This document shows, one piece after another, positions 30,152 to 39,825 of a DNA stretch of 51,983 nucleotides. The DNA lies in assembly GCF_000003815.2 (NCBI RefSeq), contig NC_049990.1:988830-1040812 (forward strand), in the 5' to 3' direction. The DNA comes from Branchiostoma floridae. Lineage: Eukaryota > Chordata > Leptocardii > Amphioxiformes > Branchiostomatidae. Each line of letters opens with the position of its first letter. Within the stretch, counting starts at the first letter, position 1. The notes below the pieces were generated by a model that saw only the letters and a program-made list of their open reading frames with translations, was not told the origin of the DNA and made no database searches. The position numbers and the translations under genes are program-made.

Positions 30152-30329
30152 TACAGTAGAAGCCGCTTAATTGCACGGCCTATTGGCCAGTTAATTTCGG
30201 GCAATTATCCGGCTGGTGCAATAATGCGAAGTTATCTAGCTGGACCGCACTGTTTTGGGATTTTGGGATTCCGTGCAGTTAACAGAAGTGTGCGTTAATC
30301 CGGTGTGCAATTAACTGGCTTCTACTGTA
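30152..30329. mobile_element. Intact pogo/Tigger-like MITE with TA target
   Basis: The element spans 30154-30327 (174 bp), flanked by TA. Ends CAGTAGAAGCCGCTTAATTG and CAATTAACTGGCTTCTACTG are imperfect reverse complements. Internal TTCGGGCAATTATCCGGC and GCGAAGTTATC fit the pogo/Tigger style. A truncated copy is at 1186-1302. Confidence 0.85.
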
Positions 30330-30555
30330 TAAAATCAGTAATAAAACTAAAATGATGGGTGATGCATTCACTGCCAATGATGGTTGCATCGTAAAAAAAT
30401 CTGCAGTCTAAAAATAGCGGGTAAGTCGGCATCGGGGTTTCTATAAATAGCGGAGGCAGGTTTTATCACATCAGTTCGCCTGGGGCGCAGCTGGTCGCCT
30501 AGCAACCAAAACTGGTCCGCGGTCGTCTGCGCTGCATTGCTGACAGGAAATGCCT

Positions 30556-30667
30556 TACTCTCCAAGCAGAGGTTAGGCTTCAAGTGTTTTTTCCGACCTT
30601 GTGATCTTTATGATACAAAATATAAAAACGCCTGAAAAATCGGATCCTAACCTCTGCTTAGAGAGTA
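30556..30667. mobile_element. TACTCTCC-family MITE, short (112-bp) copy
   Basis: Ends TACTCTCCAAGCAGAGGTTA and TAACCTCTGCTTAGAGAGTA are reverse complements. The centre is reduced compared with the 205-bp copy at 23479. Flanking 9-mers (GAAATGCCT / GAATTGTTT) are only a weak match, so no TSD is claimed. Confidence 0.82.
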
Positions 30668-30767
30668 GAATTGTTTGCCTGCTTAGTTACATAACTGACC
30701 AATCACGTTCGGACCAGTCCCGTTCTTCAACTGTCAATCAAATACTTAACCTGTCAGTGACACAGAG

Positions 30768-30940
30768 AGAGGGAGACACATACACACACACACACACACA
30801 GACACACATACACACACAGACACACACACATAAACACAGAGAGAGAGAGAGAGAGCAAGATAGAGAGACAGAGAGAGAGAGAGACAGAGAGAACAAAAAA
30901 CTAATAACAAACAGAGGGAGAGAGAGAGAGATACAAAGTT
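30768..30940. repeat. (CA)n then (GA)n compound microsatellite
   Basis: CA repeats (about 30780-30835), then GAGA repeats (30838-30935). Confidence 0.97.
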
Positions 30941-31680
30941 GATACAGGAGTATAAATACAAATATATAAAGGCTGGCTATAGCTTTTCCCCCAAGCGTTT
31001 ACACTTTCCTTAAACCATGTATTTGGTAGAAAACGTTTTGGTGATGACGACCAAAAACGCATATCCATACCTCTGTTTACAAGTAGGGCCTTCCATCCAA
31101 GCGTATGGTCTTCGCAGTCTATAGAACTCGCCAGTGTGGGCAGCATTTGCTGTAGCACTCGTGCAAACAGCACAGAACACAAGCTATCTACCACTGAAAA
31201 ATCAAGACCACACCAGAGCAGGAGATATATAAACCGGAAATTCTGCTGCAGTGCGGTAACAGGCCGCTTGGGACCCCAAAAATGATCCTTTCGAGGTCTC
31301 CTTAATTAAGACCTAACCACATATCACATATCAAGACAATCAACATTGGCGTTCTCAAGTTATCTTGTTTACAAAAAGACAAACACACACACACACACAT
31401 ATATACACGTTCTTAAGTTATCGTATTCACAAAAAGAAACACACACATGTTGCGGAAAAACATAACCTCCTTTGTACATATATAAACTGACCTTAGCACA
31501 CGGGACCAAGACGCAGGCCTGGCGGAAGGCGGGAATACGGGAGCCAAGGCTGTCTTCTCACGAGGCACAGCTGACAGGAAGAGATGCCGTAAACACGGGC
31601 GTCCTGTCAGACGACACGGCGGAAAATGGCGACCTCAGCTGTGCATGTGCCGCTACCTGATAAAAACGGCCTTCCGCGCG
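30941..31680. other. Intergenic, no gene seen
   Basis: Short CA tracts near 31380-31400 and 31440. GC-rich near 31500-31680, with no domain-bearing frame. Confidence 0.4.
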
Positions 31681-31681
31681 G

Positions 31682-32125
31682 GTTGCCATGGCGACGCCGG
31701 CCCGATTTCGCGCCCTTTTTCCTCTCACGTCCGCCCGCTGGAGCGGTAAAAGTGGACTCTCACTGCACTTGGGGCACCGGTGCTGTGCGGCGGGGTTAGA
31801 AGGATTACTCAAAGAATAGAGATATCGATAAATAACGAATTTTCTTACGTTTTGAGTATTTTGTTGTCTTCTAGGTCACACTTTTACGCATTGCACAATA
31901 TCTAAATGATACAAAATCGGCGAAAATAACACAACAGTGCCGCAGTACACGAACCCCGCAGTGCCGCACCGGTGCCTGAAGTGCAGTGAGAGTCCACCTT
32001 AAGCCCACAGGCTTGAACCTGCACGTGTTGCCATGGCGACGCCGGCCCGATTTCGCGCCTTTTTTTCCTCTCACGTCTGCCCGCTGGAGCGGTAAGCCCA
32101 CAGGCTTGAACCTGTGCGTCTCCCG
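31682..32125. repeat. Two-copy 92-bp duplication, one copy split by a MITE
   Basis: GTTGCCATGGCGACGCCGGC, CCGATTTCGCGCC, CCTCTCACGTC.GCCCGCTGG and AGCGGTAAGCCCACAGG occur at 31682-31749 plus 32003-32026 (interrupted) and at 32027-32118 (uninterrupted). Both start with the RFX-type word GTTGCCATGGCGAC. The inserted element is described in the next entry. Confidence 0.92.
31747..32002. mobile_element. 250-bp MITE with TAA TSD (PIF/Harbinger-like)
   Basis: The element spans 31750-31999. Ends AAGTGGACTCTCACTGCACTT and AAGTGCAGTGAGAGTCCACCT are reverse complements, extending inward through CACCGGTGC...GCACCGGTGC and GGGGTT/AACCCC. TAA occurs on both sides (31747-31749 and 32000-32002). The neighbouring duplicate carries the same site with a single TAA at 32093-32095, giving an internal empty site. 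A 3-bp TWA-type TSD suggests the PIF/Harbinger superfamily. No coding capacity. Confidence 0.9.
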
Positions 32126-32191
32126 CGCTTTTTATAGCTCAGGTCTCTGACCCTGACGCAGACCACTGACGCACATGCTGAAAGGTTGCCA

Positions 32192-32453
32192 AGTACATGG
32201 CTCCTGGATCGGGCTGGACAGGGTGGGAATATCAAACATTTTTTGTCTCAACATTACGGCTGAATATTAATATTGTGGACGCCTCTCACGGTCGCATAGA
32301 TTTTGGCTTCTCAGTTGAAAAACAGAAATAAAAAGAAAGAAAGAAAGAAAGAAAAAAGAAAAGAAAGAAAGAAAGAAAAAGAAAGAAAGAAAGAACGAAA
32401 GAACGAAAGAAAGAAAGAAAGAAAGAAAGAAAAGAAAGAAAGAAAGAAAAAAA

Positions 32454-32533
<80 letters not shown>

Positions 32534-32757
32534 GGGATAAAGAAACAGAAAGAAGAAGAATACAAACAAAAAGAGAGGAATGGGGGAAAAGAAAAAAAGT
32601 TGCAAAGTACATGGCTCCTGGATTAGGCTGGACAGGGTGGGAAATGGGAATATCAAACATTTTTTTTCTCAACATTACGACTGAAGATTGATATTGTGGA
32701 AGCCTCTCACGATCGTATCGATTTTGTCGTCTCAGCTGAAAAAAAGAAAAAGAAAGG
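32192..32757. repeat. 413-bp tandem duplication containing a (GAAA)n microsatellite
   Basis: AGTACATGGCTCCTGGAT...GGCTGGACAGGGTGGGAA...ATATCAAACATTTTTT...CTCAACATTACG.CTGAA...GCCTCTCACG.TCG occurs at 32192-32325 and 32605-32740. The first copy is followed by 210 bp of GAAA repeats (32330-32540). The second is followed by a purine-rich, less regular tract (32740-32945). Confidence 0.93.
32330..32545. repeat. (GAAA)n microsatellite
   Basis: AAAGAAAG repeats, creating spurious Lys/Glu and Phe/Leu/Ser frames on both strands. Confidence 0.99.
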
Positions 32758-33059
32758 AGGAAGAATATAGAAACAAAAGAAGAATAGAAAGGAAAAGACG
32801 AATGCAGGCAAAAGAAAAGAAGGGTGGACGAAACAAAAAAACGAAAGAAGGAAAGAAAGAAAGACTGGGATCCGGAGGCAGAAAAGAAAGATGAAAGAAA
32901 ATAAAAGGAAGAAAGGTGGAGAGAGACGCAGAGAGATAGAGGGGGTTGGGCTAAAATAATTACCCTTTGGAAGTGAAAAATGAAAATATTTACGGCGATA
33001 CGACATAATATTTTCCTCCTAAACCCCCTTCTACATTCTACAATGGAATCGCCCGACGG

Positions 33060-33165
33060 TCTTCCCGGAAGACACCTGCTGCTGTGATGACGTCACCCGC
33101 TGCGTGGGAAATCCCCGGCTAAAAACCCCAGGATCGGCAAAACCCATGTTTCCATGGCAACGGTA
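33060..33165. promoter_or_regulatory. Compact candidate regulatory module: STAT, E-box, CRE, kappaB and X-box words
   Basis: Within 100 bp: TTCCCGGAA (33062-33070, STAT-type palindrome), CACCTG (33073-33078), TGACGTCA (33088-33095), GGGAAATCCC (33106-33115, kappaB consensus) and GTTTCCATGGCAAC (33148-33161, RFX X-box). The sequence is single-copy in this window, GC-rich, and sits between purine-rich repeats and a LINE remnant. No adjacent exon is visible, so a target gene is unknown. Confidence 0.42.
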
Positions 33166-33330
33166 ACGCAGGGGACTATATTGAGAGGAGCAAGCCTGCT
33201 GTTTAAGAGCCTTTAGCAAATCCTGTGAAACAGGGGCGATGGGGAAACAGTGCGTTTAGCGGGGGTGAAGTCATTGACAAGTGCAGAGCTTAGCCTCGTT
33301 TGCAGACTTCTGGCAGCGATGGTCTTACTG

Positions 33331-33425
33331 AATGGATGGTTTATTTCGTAAATACATCGCAGCCGGGGAGGCTGAATTACGTATCACTTACAGTTACAGG
33401 CTTAATATGTATATCAGAAATCTTC
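33331..33425 (-). mobile_element. LINE 3' end remnant, minus strand
   Basis: On the minus strand GGCTGCGATGTATTTACG is followed by AAATAAACCATCCATTC, i.e. a polyadenylation-like signal and short CATT tail. The upstream part is unrecognisable. Confidence 0.45.
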
Positions 33426-34130
33426 ATCCATTGAAATCTGATACACATTAAAATCTAACAAACGGATAGAAACATGGATAAAAACGATTGAAATATTCGG
33501 CAAAGCACCAACTACTTGACAACTGTTGACAAATTAGATATCTCAATGACGGAAATTGCAAAACACATTATTGTGCATGTCAATACAAATCATAGAAGCT
33601 TGTAGAATTCTCAAGTATATAAGCACCTGCATCCCAACTATAGGGCCTACAGGGCCTACTGACAAGTGTAGGGCCTAGTCTCCTATATCCTCCGCAGTCT
33701 TCTGACAGCGCTAGCTTTTATTTCATGGGGGAGCGCTGATTCGCGAATGTAACATCTGTTAAAGTTCTCTTATGCCGGTAAAGCGAGATAGCGCAGAAGT
33801 TAGGAATTAGATTAAGAGAACCTTAGCCAATTTTGAAAACCGCCATCACCTCGGCCTCGCCTATGAAATAAAAGCAAGCACGAAAACTCTCTCTAAGCAT
33901 TGGACATAGAGAACCCAATCCCGTGTTGAACCGCTATGAAATAAGAGCCAGTGCTGCTGCAAGTTGGCGAAGGGGGCTTTACTGGGTCAGAAAATGTTAT
34001 TGTTTTTTGCGAAGTTCAAATCTGATGCGATATTGTGAAAATATTCAACGTATATGGTGCCTGTCTGACGTCACAGTCGCCATATTGGTTGGTTAAACCT
34101 GGAAGAGTTATCTACAAATTCAAATTTAGT
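33426..34130. other. Intergenic; one inverted AT-rich motif pair
   Basis: CTTTTATTTCATGG (about 33715) and CCTATGAAATAAAAGC (about 33860) are inverted and could be ends of a decayed 160-bp MITE. A further CTATGAAATAAGAGC is at 33940. CRE plus CCATATTGGTTGG lies at 34066-34090. No gene seen. Confidence 0.35.
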
Positions 34131-34244
34131 CGCAATGACAACGTTTAACCAATCAGCATGGGGGATGATGCTTGCTTCAAAGTCACGTGAGAGCAAACAG
34201 CTTAAGATTGATGAAATGGGAGTGATAACATGTCATGGAGGAGA

Positions 34245-34248
<4 letters not shown>

Positions 34249-34295
<47 letters not shown>
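34249..34295. repeat. (CT)n microsatellite
   Basis: About 22 CT units followed by short GT repeats. Confidence 0.98.
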
Positions 34296-34298
<3 letters not shown>

Positions 34299-34329
34299 GT
34301 GTGTCTGTGTCTGTGCTTTTTGTAATTAC

Positions 34330-35195
34330 CAGATTCCCGGTGTCCATGTTCCATTGGTTACCGGTAAAAAACATGGCGAATTTCTGTTCAAAGACCTTCT
34401 TACTCTCATGAGGGGCAATCTTTCAAATCTGTTTCTAAAAACACCTCTAAAAGAAACTGCATCTTTCATTGTTCCGGGATGGGCGAAATACTCAATTCCA
34501 TCAGCTTTAATTCAACCTTCGGTCACCATACTCCGTTGGTTAGTAGTTATCGATCATCAATATCCCTGGTTTAAATCCAGCAAATATGTTGTTAAGAACT
34601 TATCAAAGAAAGTGATTTTTTCATTGTTCCGGGAATTCTCCGGAAGATGCAATCCGACCCGCCGACGCCATGTTCCATTGGCTAGCGGGGATCAAAATGT
34701 TACAAATAAGGTTTAAAACTCATCAAAGAACCTGATTCTTTCAATGTTCCAGGAATTTTCCGGTAATAGCCAATTACTAGATTCCCGGAGCCGTAATCCG
34801 ACCTGCCGCCGCCATGTTCGGTTGGTTAGCGGTGAAAATCATCGCGAAATCCAGGCCATGGACCTAAAGGAACGGCACAAATTGATTTAAAAAACTTGTA
34901 AAAAGAATGGGTCCTTTCATTGTTCCAGCAATTTTCCGGGAATGGCAAATTACCGGATTCCAGGAGCTGTAATCCGACCTGCCGCCGCCATGTTCCGTTC
35001 GTAAGCGGTGAAAACCTTGACGAATGGCCGAGCAAAGACCTACAAAAATGTCACAAATTGATTTCAAACACTTGTAAAAAGAAACAGATTCTTTCATTGT
35101 TCCGGGAATTCTCCGGGAATGGCCAATTACTAGCTTCCAGGAGCGGTAATCCAACCTGCCGCCGCCATGTTATCGGCGTAAAGCCTGACGAATGG
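34330..35195. repeat. Local satellite, about five units of 155-180 bp, carrying STAT/kappaB-like words
   Basis: Units near 34330-34600 (diverged), 34610-34735, 34736-34910, 34911-35090 and 35091-35195. Each has TTTCATTGTTCCGGGAATTC, TCCGG.AATGGC, CCGACCTGCCGCCGCCATGT, TTCCGTTGGTTAGCGG and a CAAATTGATTTAAAA block. TTCCGGGAA or TTCCAGGAA occurs at 34627, 34747, 34934 and 35100. The 193-residue frame at 34135-34716 runs through the CT repeat and these units and is not a gene. Confidence 0.85.
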
Positions 35196-35345
35196 CTGAG
35201 CTTCCCGGGGGATCCACGGCGCGGCCCGCGTGACTTACGGCTGTAATTGGCGGCACTAACGAGGACTCGGGGAGCGTTCAGAGCCAGGCGTTATTGTTCT
35301 ATTACTCTGTGGGCCGCGCGGAAGGGAATTTGTGAACGATATTCT
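35196..35345. promoter_or_regulatory. Candidate conserved noncoding element
   Basis: GC-rich single-copy patch directly after the satellite. It has GCGGCCCGCGTGACTTACGG, CTGTAATTGG (35241-35250; homeodomain-type) and GCGTTATTGTTCTATTACTC (Sox-type ATTGTT), then GGGCCGCGCGG. Composition contrasts sharply with the AT-rich flanks. No coding frame. Confidence 0.35.
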
Positions 35346-35690
35346 CTGGAGAACAACCCAAAATCTGACATAAGAATGATGGAAAACTCAACAATCAAAC
35401 TTTTTTTCAACTGATTTTTTCGCGCAATTTAAACCTGTAATCAATTTTGCATATAGAACGTTTTACATTTGGAAATGTTTTGGGAAAATTTAATAGAATT
35501 AGGGCCTACTTTTTTAGTTTGTGAGATGGGGCGAATCTTTAACTTGATTTTTGAATGCATCGATATCATTCAGTGAATATCGTAGCGTCCTCTAATTCCT
35601 AATGCTTTGTTTTTGAAAACCATGCCGAAACCAATTAGCGTGGCGCACTATTCACGATTCTAACATGATATAAGAAATCAAACCCAATAG
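35346..35690. other. Intergenic, no gene seen
   Basis: AT-rich, nothing recognised. Confidence 0.45.
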
Positions 35691-35820
35691 CATTAGAAGT
35701 ATTACTAGTTGATGACCCCCATTTCACTTAATGTCCACTTTTTTATTGTATACTATTCAGTATCATTATGATCATGGGCCTTCGGGCAAAAGTTCTCAAT
35801 AAAGATTCTAATTATATCAA
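35691..35820 (+). mobile_element. Possible LINE 3' UTR remnant
   Basis: ATGATCATGGGCCTTCGGGC, AAAAGTTCTCAATAAAGATTC. A terminal AATAAA with short AT tail and the GGGC.A.AGTT word also seen near 19830 suggests a LINE terminus. Weak. Confidence 0.35.
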
Positions 35821-36150
35821 GGTTTCACCACCAACGTGATATAGGAAACTTTTCAAGGCGTTTAGAGCAAGGCTCCAAGGACGTTAACCTCCTTTCTTAG
35901 GGACGGTTTATGGCAAGACGTCTCTCCTAGGGACGCTCTACCCTAACGTGATTAGTCTTGCGTACTTAGGCTGCAATATCTCTTAGGCTGCGCTATCGGT
36001 ATTATATGGATGGCATCGAGGCGCGCATCCATAAGGAGACGTTTGTGACCAGATATTTTTTATGCATTGCGTTTCTCAAAACAGGGACTTTACGCACAAC
36101 AGGTGTACAAAATCTAAACATGTCTTTCGTTTCGATACCCCTTGTGTAAA
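35821..36150. other. Intergenic, no gene seen
   Basis: A short repeated motif TTAGGGACG / CTAGGGACG near 35900-35935; otherwise nothing. Confidence 0.4.
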
Positions 36151-36440
36151 GGTGGGTTCACACATGCGTATATATATTCAAGTCCGTTTGAGGTGCGTAT
36201 GAAGCTCTTAGTCTCTACCAGGCTCCGCAGGTCGCGGGAAAAATAGTAAAAATTGGACAAACATAGATACATAACATGCCAGATGAGTTAGCTGACCGAG
36301 AAGTATGGTTAGCGACCCAGCTAACTCGTCTGACATGTTACCTGTTTACGTTTGTCCAATTTCTATAATTTTTCCAACGACCTGTGGGGCCTGGTGGAGA
36401 CAAATAATCCCATGCGCGCCCCATACGGACCCTTTTTATA
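36151..36440. mobile_element. Palindromic MITE of the 16.46-kb family
   Basis: The left end GGTGGGTTCACACATGCGTA, then AGTCCGTTTGAGGTGCG, CTCTACCAGGCTCCGCAGG, TTGGACAAACATAGAT, ACATGCCAGATGAGTTAGCT and their reverse complements follow to 36400. The right terminus is degraded (CCATACGGACCC...). It shares inner arms with the 9-bp-TSD family but has additional outer termini. Confidence 0.8.
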
Positions 36441-36655
36441 TCTACATTTTGATTGTTTATGTATTGATATATGTACTTTAAATTCTTGTTCTATATATTG
36501 AAATAGAGATTTTAAAAAGAAAGGTTTCGACCATCCTATAATGCCAACAAAGAAGCTGAATGATGAAGAAATATATGCCATAGATTGCAAAATATTGGAA
36601 AACAGATATTCAATGCAAAAGTTCATTAATTTCAATGATATGGAAGGATGAAGAA
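36441..36655. other. Intergenic, no gene seen
   Basis: AT-rich; the 100-residue minus frame here has no domain. Confidence 0.4.
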
Positions 36656-38155
36656 TTCGTTGCATAGTATACCATGTTATGCGTGCTAAATCATTTGTTT
36701 AACCACTCTGGCCACTTAGCTTTCATTAAAAATACTAAAGGCATTTTTTTGTCAAACGTTTTTCTTCGCACGCTAGCATCAGTTTTGTGGTGTACAGTTG
36801 ATGTCATCCAAATAATCACGCCAGAATGGCCTCAGAAGTAGATAAGTCATCTTGGAGTCAGCAGGCGGCGATACTTCAGAAATAATTGGTAATAAAACGA
36901 ATTTATTGTTTAGTATGCCACGTTATGCGGTTTCATGATTCGTTCAACCTTTCTGACCACTTTTATAAAAGACATTTTTCTTCGTCAATCGTTTATTTTT
37001 GTTCGCACGCTTACATCAGTTTTGTTTTTGCACAGACGATGCCATCCATATTTTAACGTCGAAATGGCCTAGTAACTACTAGACACATAAGGTAACTCAT
37101 AATTTCGGTGTCAGGAAGCTGCGATACAACAGAAATAATTGGCAATAAAACGAATTCATTTTTTGGTCTACCATGTTCTACGTGTTTTATCATTTGCTCA
37201 ACTTCCTGACAACTTTCATAAAGACATTTTTCTTCATCAATCGTTTTTTTTTTGTCCGCACGCTTGCATCAGTTTTGTGGTGCACTGACGACGACATCCA
37301 TAACATCACGTCAGTATGGCCTTGTAAGTAGATAACTCGTGTCGGAGTCAGCAACCGGCAATAAATCCGAAATAATTGGTGATAAGACGAATTCTTTGTT
37401 TGGTATACCACGTTACTCGTGTTTTATCATTTGTTCAAGCTTCCTGACCACTTTCATAAAGCCATGTTTCTTCGTCAATCTTTTTGTTTTGTTTTGTTCG
37501 CACGCTCGCATCGGTTTTGTGGTGCACAGACGATGACATCCGTATAATCACGTCAGTACGGCCTTGAAAGTAGATAACTCGTGTCGGAGTCAGCAACCGG
37601 CAATAAATCCGAAATAATTGGTGATAAGACGAATTCTTTGTTAGCTATACCACGTTATGTGTGTTTTATGATTCGTTCATCCTTCCTGAATATTGGACGG
37701 AGTATTAAGTTCGCGGAGACAAGTGGGACAAAGGAACGTGCAATCTGGAGACTTCTAACGGAGAGGAGCAAGGGGCCAGTCCCTGGCCTAGGCACTTAGG
37801 CAGGCAGGAGGGCAGTCAACCTTCCTGACCACTTTCATAAAAGACATTTTCGTCAATCGTATTTTTTTTCTTCGCATGCTTGTATCAGTTTTGTTTTTGC
37901 ACAGACGACGCCATCCATATTTTAACGTCGGAATGGCCTAGTAACTACTAGATACTCATAATCTCAGGTCAGCATTTTTTTTTGTCAATGGTTTTTTTTC
38001 GCACGCTAGCTTGCATCAGTTTTGTGGTCCACAGACGACGCCATCCATATTTTAACGTCAGAATGGCCTAGTGAGTACTAGATACTCATAAGGTAACTCA
38101 CAATATCGCAGTCAGCAAGCGGCGATACATCAGAAATAATTGGCGATAAAACGAC
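36656..38155. repeat. Local satellite, about six units of 240 bp
   Basis: Recurring words: TATACCACGTTA.GTGTTTTA, ATTTGTTCAACCTTCCTGAC, CACTTTCATAAAGACATTTT, TCTTCGTCAATCGTTT, TTTTGTTCGCACGCTTGCAT, CAGTTTTGTGGTGCACAGAC, GATGACATCCATA, ACGTCAGTATGGCCT and GAAATAATTGG.GATAA.ACG. Units begin near 36663, 36911, 37160, 37400 and 37642; later ones (37820-38155) are shortened and rearranged. Identical short frames (62-72 residues) recur because the unit recurs. Confidence 0.88.
37677..37828. mobile_element. 126-bp insertion with 13-bp TSD inside the satellite
   Basis: 37690-37815 interrupts a satellite unit. It is flanked by TCATCCTTCCTGA (37677-37689) and TCAACCTTCCTGA (37816-37828), 12 of 13 identical, as produced by target-primed reverse transcription. 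The insert (GAGTATTAAGTTCGCGGAGA...GGCAGGCAGGAGGGCAG) has no poly(A), no A/B-box and no copy elsewhere in the window, so its family is unknown. It has one frame, GRSIKFAETSGTKERAIWRL and onward, about 36 residues before a stop. That could be a LINE ORF tail; I am not sure. Confidence 0.6.
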
Positions 38156-38159
38156 TTTT

Positions 38160-39270
38160 ACACGGGGCCTTTAAACCAGCATAGATAAACGTCGTGAATC
38201 TACCCGCCTGTATTAATTATTACAGGGAACGGGTTTCTCCGGTCAGAGCGTCACGTACGCTGCTGAGAGCACTGAACTTTCGCTACGCGGTGAATAAAGG
38301 GGGTACCTCACTGGAGTGCGGTAGCCTTAGCCTGGGTACCAAACCCCAGCCCGATCTCAAGTATCTATCGTGCAGGGGTCTGGCAGGATGACATAGGAAC
38401 TCTTCTCAATTTTGCCTCTTCTAGTGGGCAAAAAAACTCCACCAATAGAACAGCACAGGATCAGCAGGAGGTAATTACACCCCTGTCATGATTGGTTAAA
38501 CACCCTCAACTGTATTTTTTAAATCCATAACAGTGACCACTAAGTACCTGATTCGCTACTGTGATAGCCTGCTGACCAACTGTGGTGTGTTGTAACAGGC
38601 TACCTGTGGTGAGAGTGGTCATCAATCCTAGGTTCTCCTCCCTTTGATCAAGAGCCTTCGAGAACCTTTCTACAGCCATCCTGCCAGACCCCAACACGAA
38701 ATATATTTGAGGTTGGGGTATGGTATCCAGGCTACGGTAGCCTGTGTACCATCCGGGTAGTAGTTCTCTCCTATGTTCGCTTCTGCTACTTGTCTGAAGA
38801 CCAGCACATTCAAATGTTTTTGATGTGATGTTTGCTGGCAATTTTAATGACCCAATTAAGGAATAGGTTCTAGAGCACTCGTTCGATGACAACAGGCCCT
38901 CCCACAAGCGAACGGAGGGCTTGTCGGATGTGGGAACGGCTGTTCGAACGAGCCCTTGAACCCATTCCATAATTCGCTCATGAAAGAAAAGGAAAGTGAA
39001 GGAGGTTAGCAGGCGTGCTGGGGGCCAGTACAAGCTTCCCGGTATATATTTCCTTTCCCGGCATTTTTCCCACAAAAAATCGGGAATCGACTCGAAATTG
39101 ACCGCACGTCTAAATGCCCATCGGCGTTCTATTCGCAGGCACGCGGCGCTTGACCTGCTACATCCGAGACTTTCATGTGTTAATTACTCAGGGTGGTTTT
39201 CAAAAGCTAGACTTGCTACAAACTCACAAGTAGCATTGTAATCACGTATCTTACCTTTAGCATGATGTAC
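38160..39270. other. Intergenic; repeated GTACC.TCCGG motif, no gene supported
   Basis: Contains AGCCTGGGTACCAAACCCC (38330) and GGTAGCCTGTGTACCATCCG (38733), the terminal motif of the MITE at 39275. The 189-residue minus frame (38506-39075) has no domain, signal or composition typical of protein, and part of it is that repeat. Confidence 0.45.
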
Positions 39271-39274
39271 TACT

Positions 39275-39611
39275 AGCCTGGGTACCATCCGGATAGCGGT
39301 TCGCTCATATGTTAAGCTATAGAACTGTAGATAAGCCTTAAGTTAAGCTATAGAACTGTAGTTATGTAGATGCCATACTTTGTACCCAGTACAATTGTTG
39401 TGCAATAATGTTATATGTTTGAGACAATTGCAGAGAAGCGACTGTATATAAAGTGTATAATTAAAGTTAGAGTGAACTACTTAGTTTTGGTGCCATCCGG
39501 GCAGTAGTTCACTCCTATGTTCGCTTCTGCAACCCGTCAATTACAAAGTAACTGTATAGTGCACAATAAAAGTTAGAGCGAACTATATATATCCGAATGG
39601 TACCCAGGCTA
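39275..39611. mobile_element. MITE with TAGCCTGGGTACCATCCGG termini
   Basis: Ends TAGCCTGGGTACCATCCGGA...GGTTCGCTC and GAGCGAACTATATATATCCG...AATGGTACCCAGGCTA are inverted over about 36 bp. Inside are a 30-bp direct repeat (TTAAGCTATAGAACTGTAG, twice), a LINE-3'-like word TTGTGCAATAATG, and a second copy of the terminus at 39490-39535. A TSD cannot be fixed. Confidence 0.7.
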
Positions 39612-39825
39612 ATGCACAACTGAAATCTTCCATTCTTCTCCAACTGCCAACATCTTAACCTCACCTAGCCCAACCAAAAATAGAACCGCTTCTTTACAGG
39701 CAAAGCCGTTACAAAATAGATGTCTAGTTATTTTTGAGCGAGCGCCTATGAAAACGAGCTTCTGTATAAAGCTATACGCAAAAACAACCACCGCACCATA
39801 TCGCACCGTACCATCTATTAAAGTA
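39612..39825. other. Intergenic, no gene seen
   Basis: Leads directly into the next satellite. Confidence 0.4.

Noticed and set aside
32267-32675. Lys/Glu-rich and Phe/Leu/Ser-rich frames
   Set aside because: They come from a (GAAA)n microsatellite on both strands.
34135-34716. 193-residue plus-strand frame
   Set aside because: It crosses a (CT)n tract and two units of a local satellite, and has no domain.
38506-39075. 189-residue minus-strand frame, the longest uninterrupted by simple repeats
   Set aside because: No recognisable domain, no splice or start context, and it overlaps a dispersed MITE terminus; length alone is within chance for this window.
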